Below are positions 62,795-64,000 of a DNA stretch of 64,000 nucleotides, piece by piece. Numbering within the stretch: the stretch's first letter is position 1; each line of letters starts with the position of its first letter. The stretch is taken from the NCBI GenBank assembly GCA_008360975.2, contig CM039194.1, positions 12,944,426 to 13,008,425 of the forward strand. The letters run 5' to 3'. The position numbers and the translations under genes were made by a program. Source of the stretch: Lichenostomus cassidix (taxonomy: Eukaryota; Chordata; Aves; Passeriformes; Meliphagidae). The notes beneath the pieces are model-generated. The model did not search any database. It had not been told where the DNA came from and worked only from the letters and a program-made list of their open reading frames with translations.

Positions 62795-64000
62795 TCACAC
62801 CCTGAGGCTCTGCCCTGCCCTCCCTGCTGCCAGTTCCTCTGCTGTCCTTGTGCCACTGGAGTGATAACTTTGGCTCTTTGTCTGACCCAGTCTGGGTGGC
62901 TTCACGTGGATCCCAAGGGATGCTTCTTATCCTGGACAGCACCATCCCCGTGCTGGGACAGCTGGCCAAAATCAGGTGCAGCTCCACAGCCAGCTGCCAG
63001 TTCTGTACAGCTTTAGGAGAAACCAGCTTGGCATGAGGCTCCTGCTCTGTTCTGAGCCACAGCCTGTGTGTGATGGCCAAAATAAAAGTGATGGAGGCCA
63101 GAGCAAGCAGATTAGCTGGGCAAATGGTGAGTTTAGCACAGGGTTTCCCTACCTGGCAGTGGACAACCTAATGGGAAAAAAGGCTCCAGGCTGGCTTGAA
63201 TTGGTGTCCTGGAGGTGACAAAGCCAACAGGCAAACCCCACACAGCCTGTTCCCTCCTGAGCACTGGAGAAGGTAGACTTTAATCAACCTGAAAATAACC
63301 TGAACAGTGCACTGAAGCATCTTTACTTTGGAGATATGTCAGGAACACTTTCAATCTTTTATCTTCTCTGGAACAGCAGGAGAAATGCCACTGAAATAAG
63401 CCCTGTAATTTCTCCCCTGTAATTATACCTGTCACCACTTCCGATGGAGCTGATATAAATAGCCAGTTCTGCCTTCTGTTTGCATTGTGTTTCCTAATAC
63501 AAAACAAAAAGGGGAGATGCAAACTGTCTGCCCCTATTCCTGATGGTAGGACCAGCCTAAGATGTATAAAATAACTCAAGCATTCAAACTCTGCTAATTT
63601 GCTCTGTATTTCTAAGCCTGATGCTATGCGACACATACTGTTGTGAATAATTTTGTTTTCTAAGAGAAGTTGTCTGTAGGATTTTTGTGACATGATACGG
63701 TCAGATGATGAAACCAAAAGGCAAGGCATGTATTTTAAGGTGTGGTTTTGCATGCCTTGTGTCTGCTGTGAAATGTACATTTGTCTGGAAACAAAAGGCA
63801 GGCCTGTGCCAATGTGAGATGCAAATCTCTGTGCTTTAGTCAGCGTTCCTCTGAAATCCTCCTGTAAGCCAAGGGGAATTCACAGCTCTTCCCTAGAGTT
63901 GTAGGAGTTGATGCATTCTAGCAGAGAAAAGAAATTCAGTATATTTTAACTTGTTCCAGTTTAAATATATTGGGGGAAACTTGCCAGCAATGTAAACTAA
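62795..64000. other. Gene-free unique sequence with the longest open frame
   Basis: This stretch includes a minus-strand frame of about 166 codons (63280-63780) in AT-rich DNA. It shows no signal peptide, domain or low-complexity pattern that I recognise, and no clear splice or polyadenylation context. It is probably chance. Nothing else is identifiable to the window end. Confidence 0.45.

Noticed and set aside
62616..63080. 154-codon minus-strand frame with an internal six-residue repeat
   Set aside because: The repeat is a simple 18-bp tandem duplication. The rest has no recognisable domain.
1..64000. tRNA, rRNA, CRISPR, operon or phage-like content
   Set aside because: No cloverleaf-forming tRNA boxes, regularly spaced repeats, ribosome-binding-site-led gene rows or phage-type genes were seen. 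The sequence has vertebrate character throughout.

Overview
The window looks like a gene-free, moderately AT-rich stretch of a bird nuclear genome. The evidence for a bird is the repeats. There are two recognisable 3' ends of CR1 LINEs with the terminal ATTCTRTG-type repeat, one older CR1 relic with a decayed reverse-transcriptase segment, and one probable solo LTR. Interspersed repeats are otherwise sparse, and I see no L1, Alu or B-type SINEs. The wording of the minus-strand CR1 tail resembles copies common in songbirds. That makes a passerine my best guess, but this rests on remembered repeat families and not on a search.

No protein-coding gene, RNA gene, CRISPR array or operon-like arrangement could be supported. 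Open frames are short, overlap on both strands, are densest in GC-rich stop-poor patches, and show no recognisable domain. The longest (about 166 codons, minus strand, 63280-63780) is near what chance allows in 128 kb of two-strand sequence. The window is therefore either a gene desert or the inside of one or more very long introns. The sequence alone cannot decide between these.

Layout. 1-4260 is unique sequence. 4261-4347 is a 20-bp minisatellite. 5492-6103 is a probable solo LTR on the minus strand. 6250-6440 is a CpG-richer island that may be conserved. 6593-6618 is a 26-base T tract. 9009-9302 has a T tract and an AAT/ATT palindrome. 10573-13740 holds several candidate conserved non-coding elements (CNEs), one with a near-perfect POU MORE site. 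19567-19630 is an A-rich/CAA repeat. 21035-21715 is the old CR1 relic. 22960-23120 and 27850-28440 are further candidate CNEs, the second with a palindromic POU-type site. 33948-34090 is a CR1 3' end on plus, and 45417-45567 is a CR1 3' end on minus. 39110-39340, 42630-42780, 46330-46460 and 47830-48080 are candidate CNEs, the last with a CTCF-like core. RFX X-box-like sites lie at 49467-49479 and 62440-62452. 52516-52543 is a perfect stem-loop, and 52864-52933 is a T/G low-complexity tract. 62752-62794 is a short 18-bp tandem duplication.

If the window has a function it is probably regulatory: scattered candidate enhancers in a developmental-gene desert or long intron. All CNE calls rest on local look (CpG retention, clustered homeodomain/POU/RFX-type motifs, absence of repeats). 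No alignment was available, so they carry low confidence. I did not find a convincing new biological system here.
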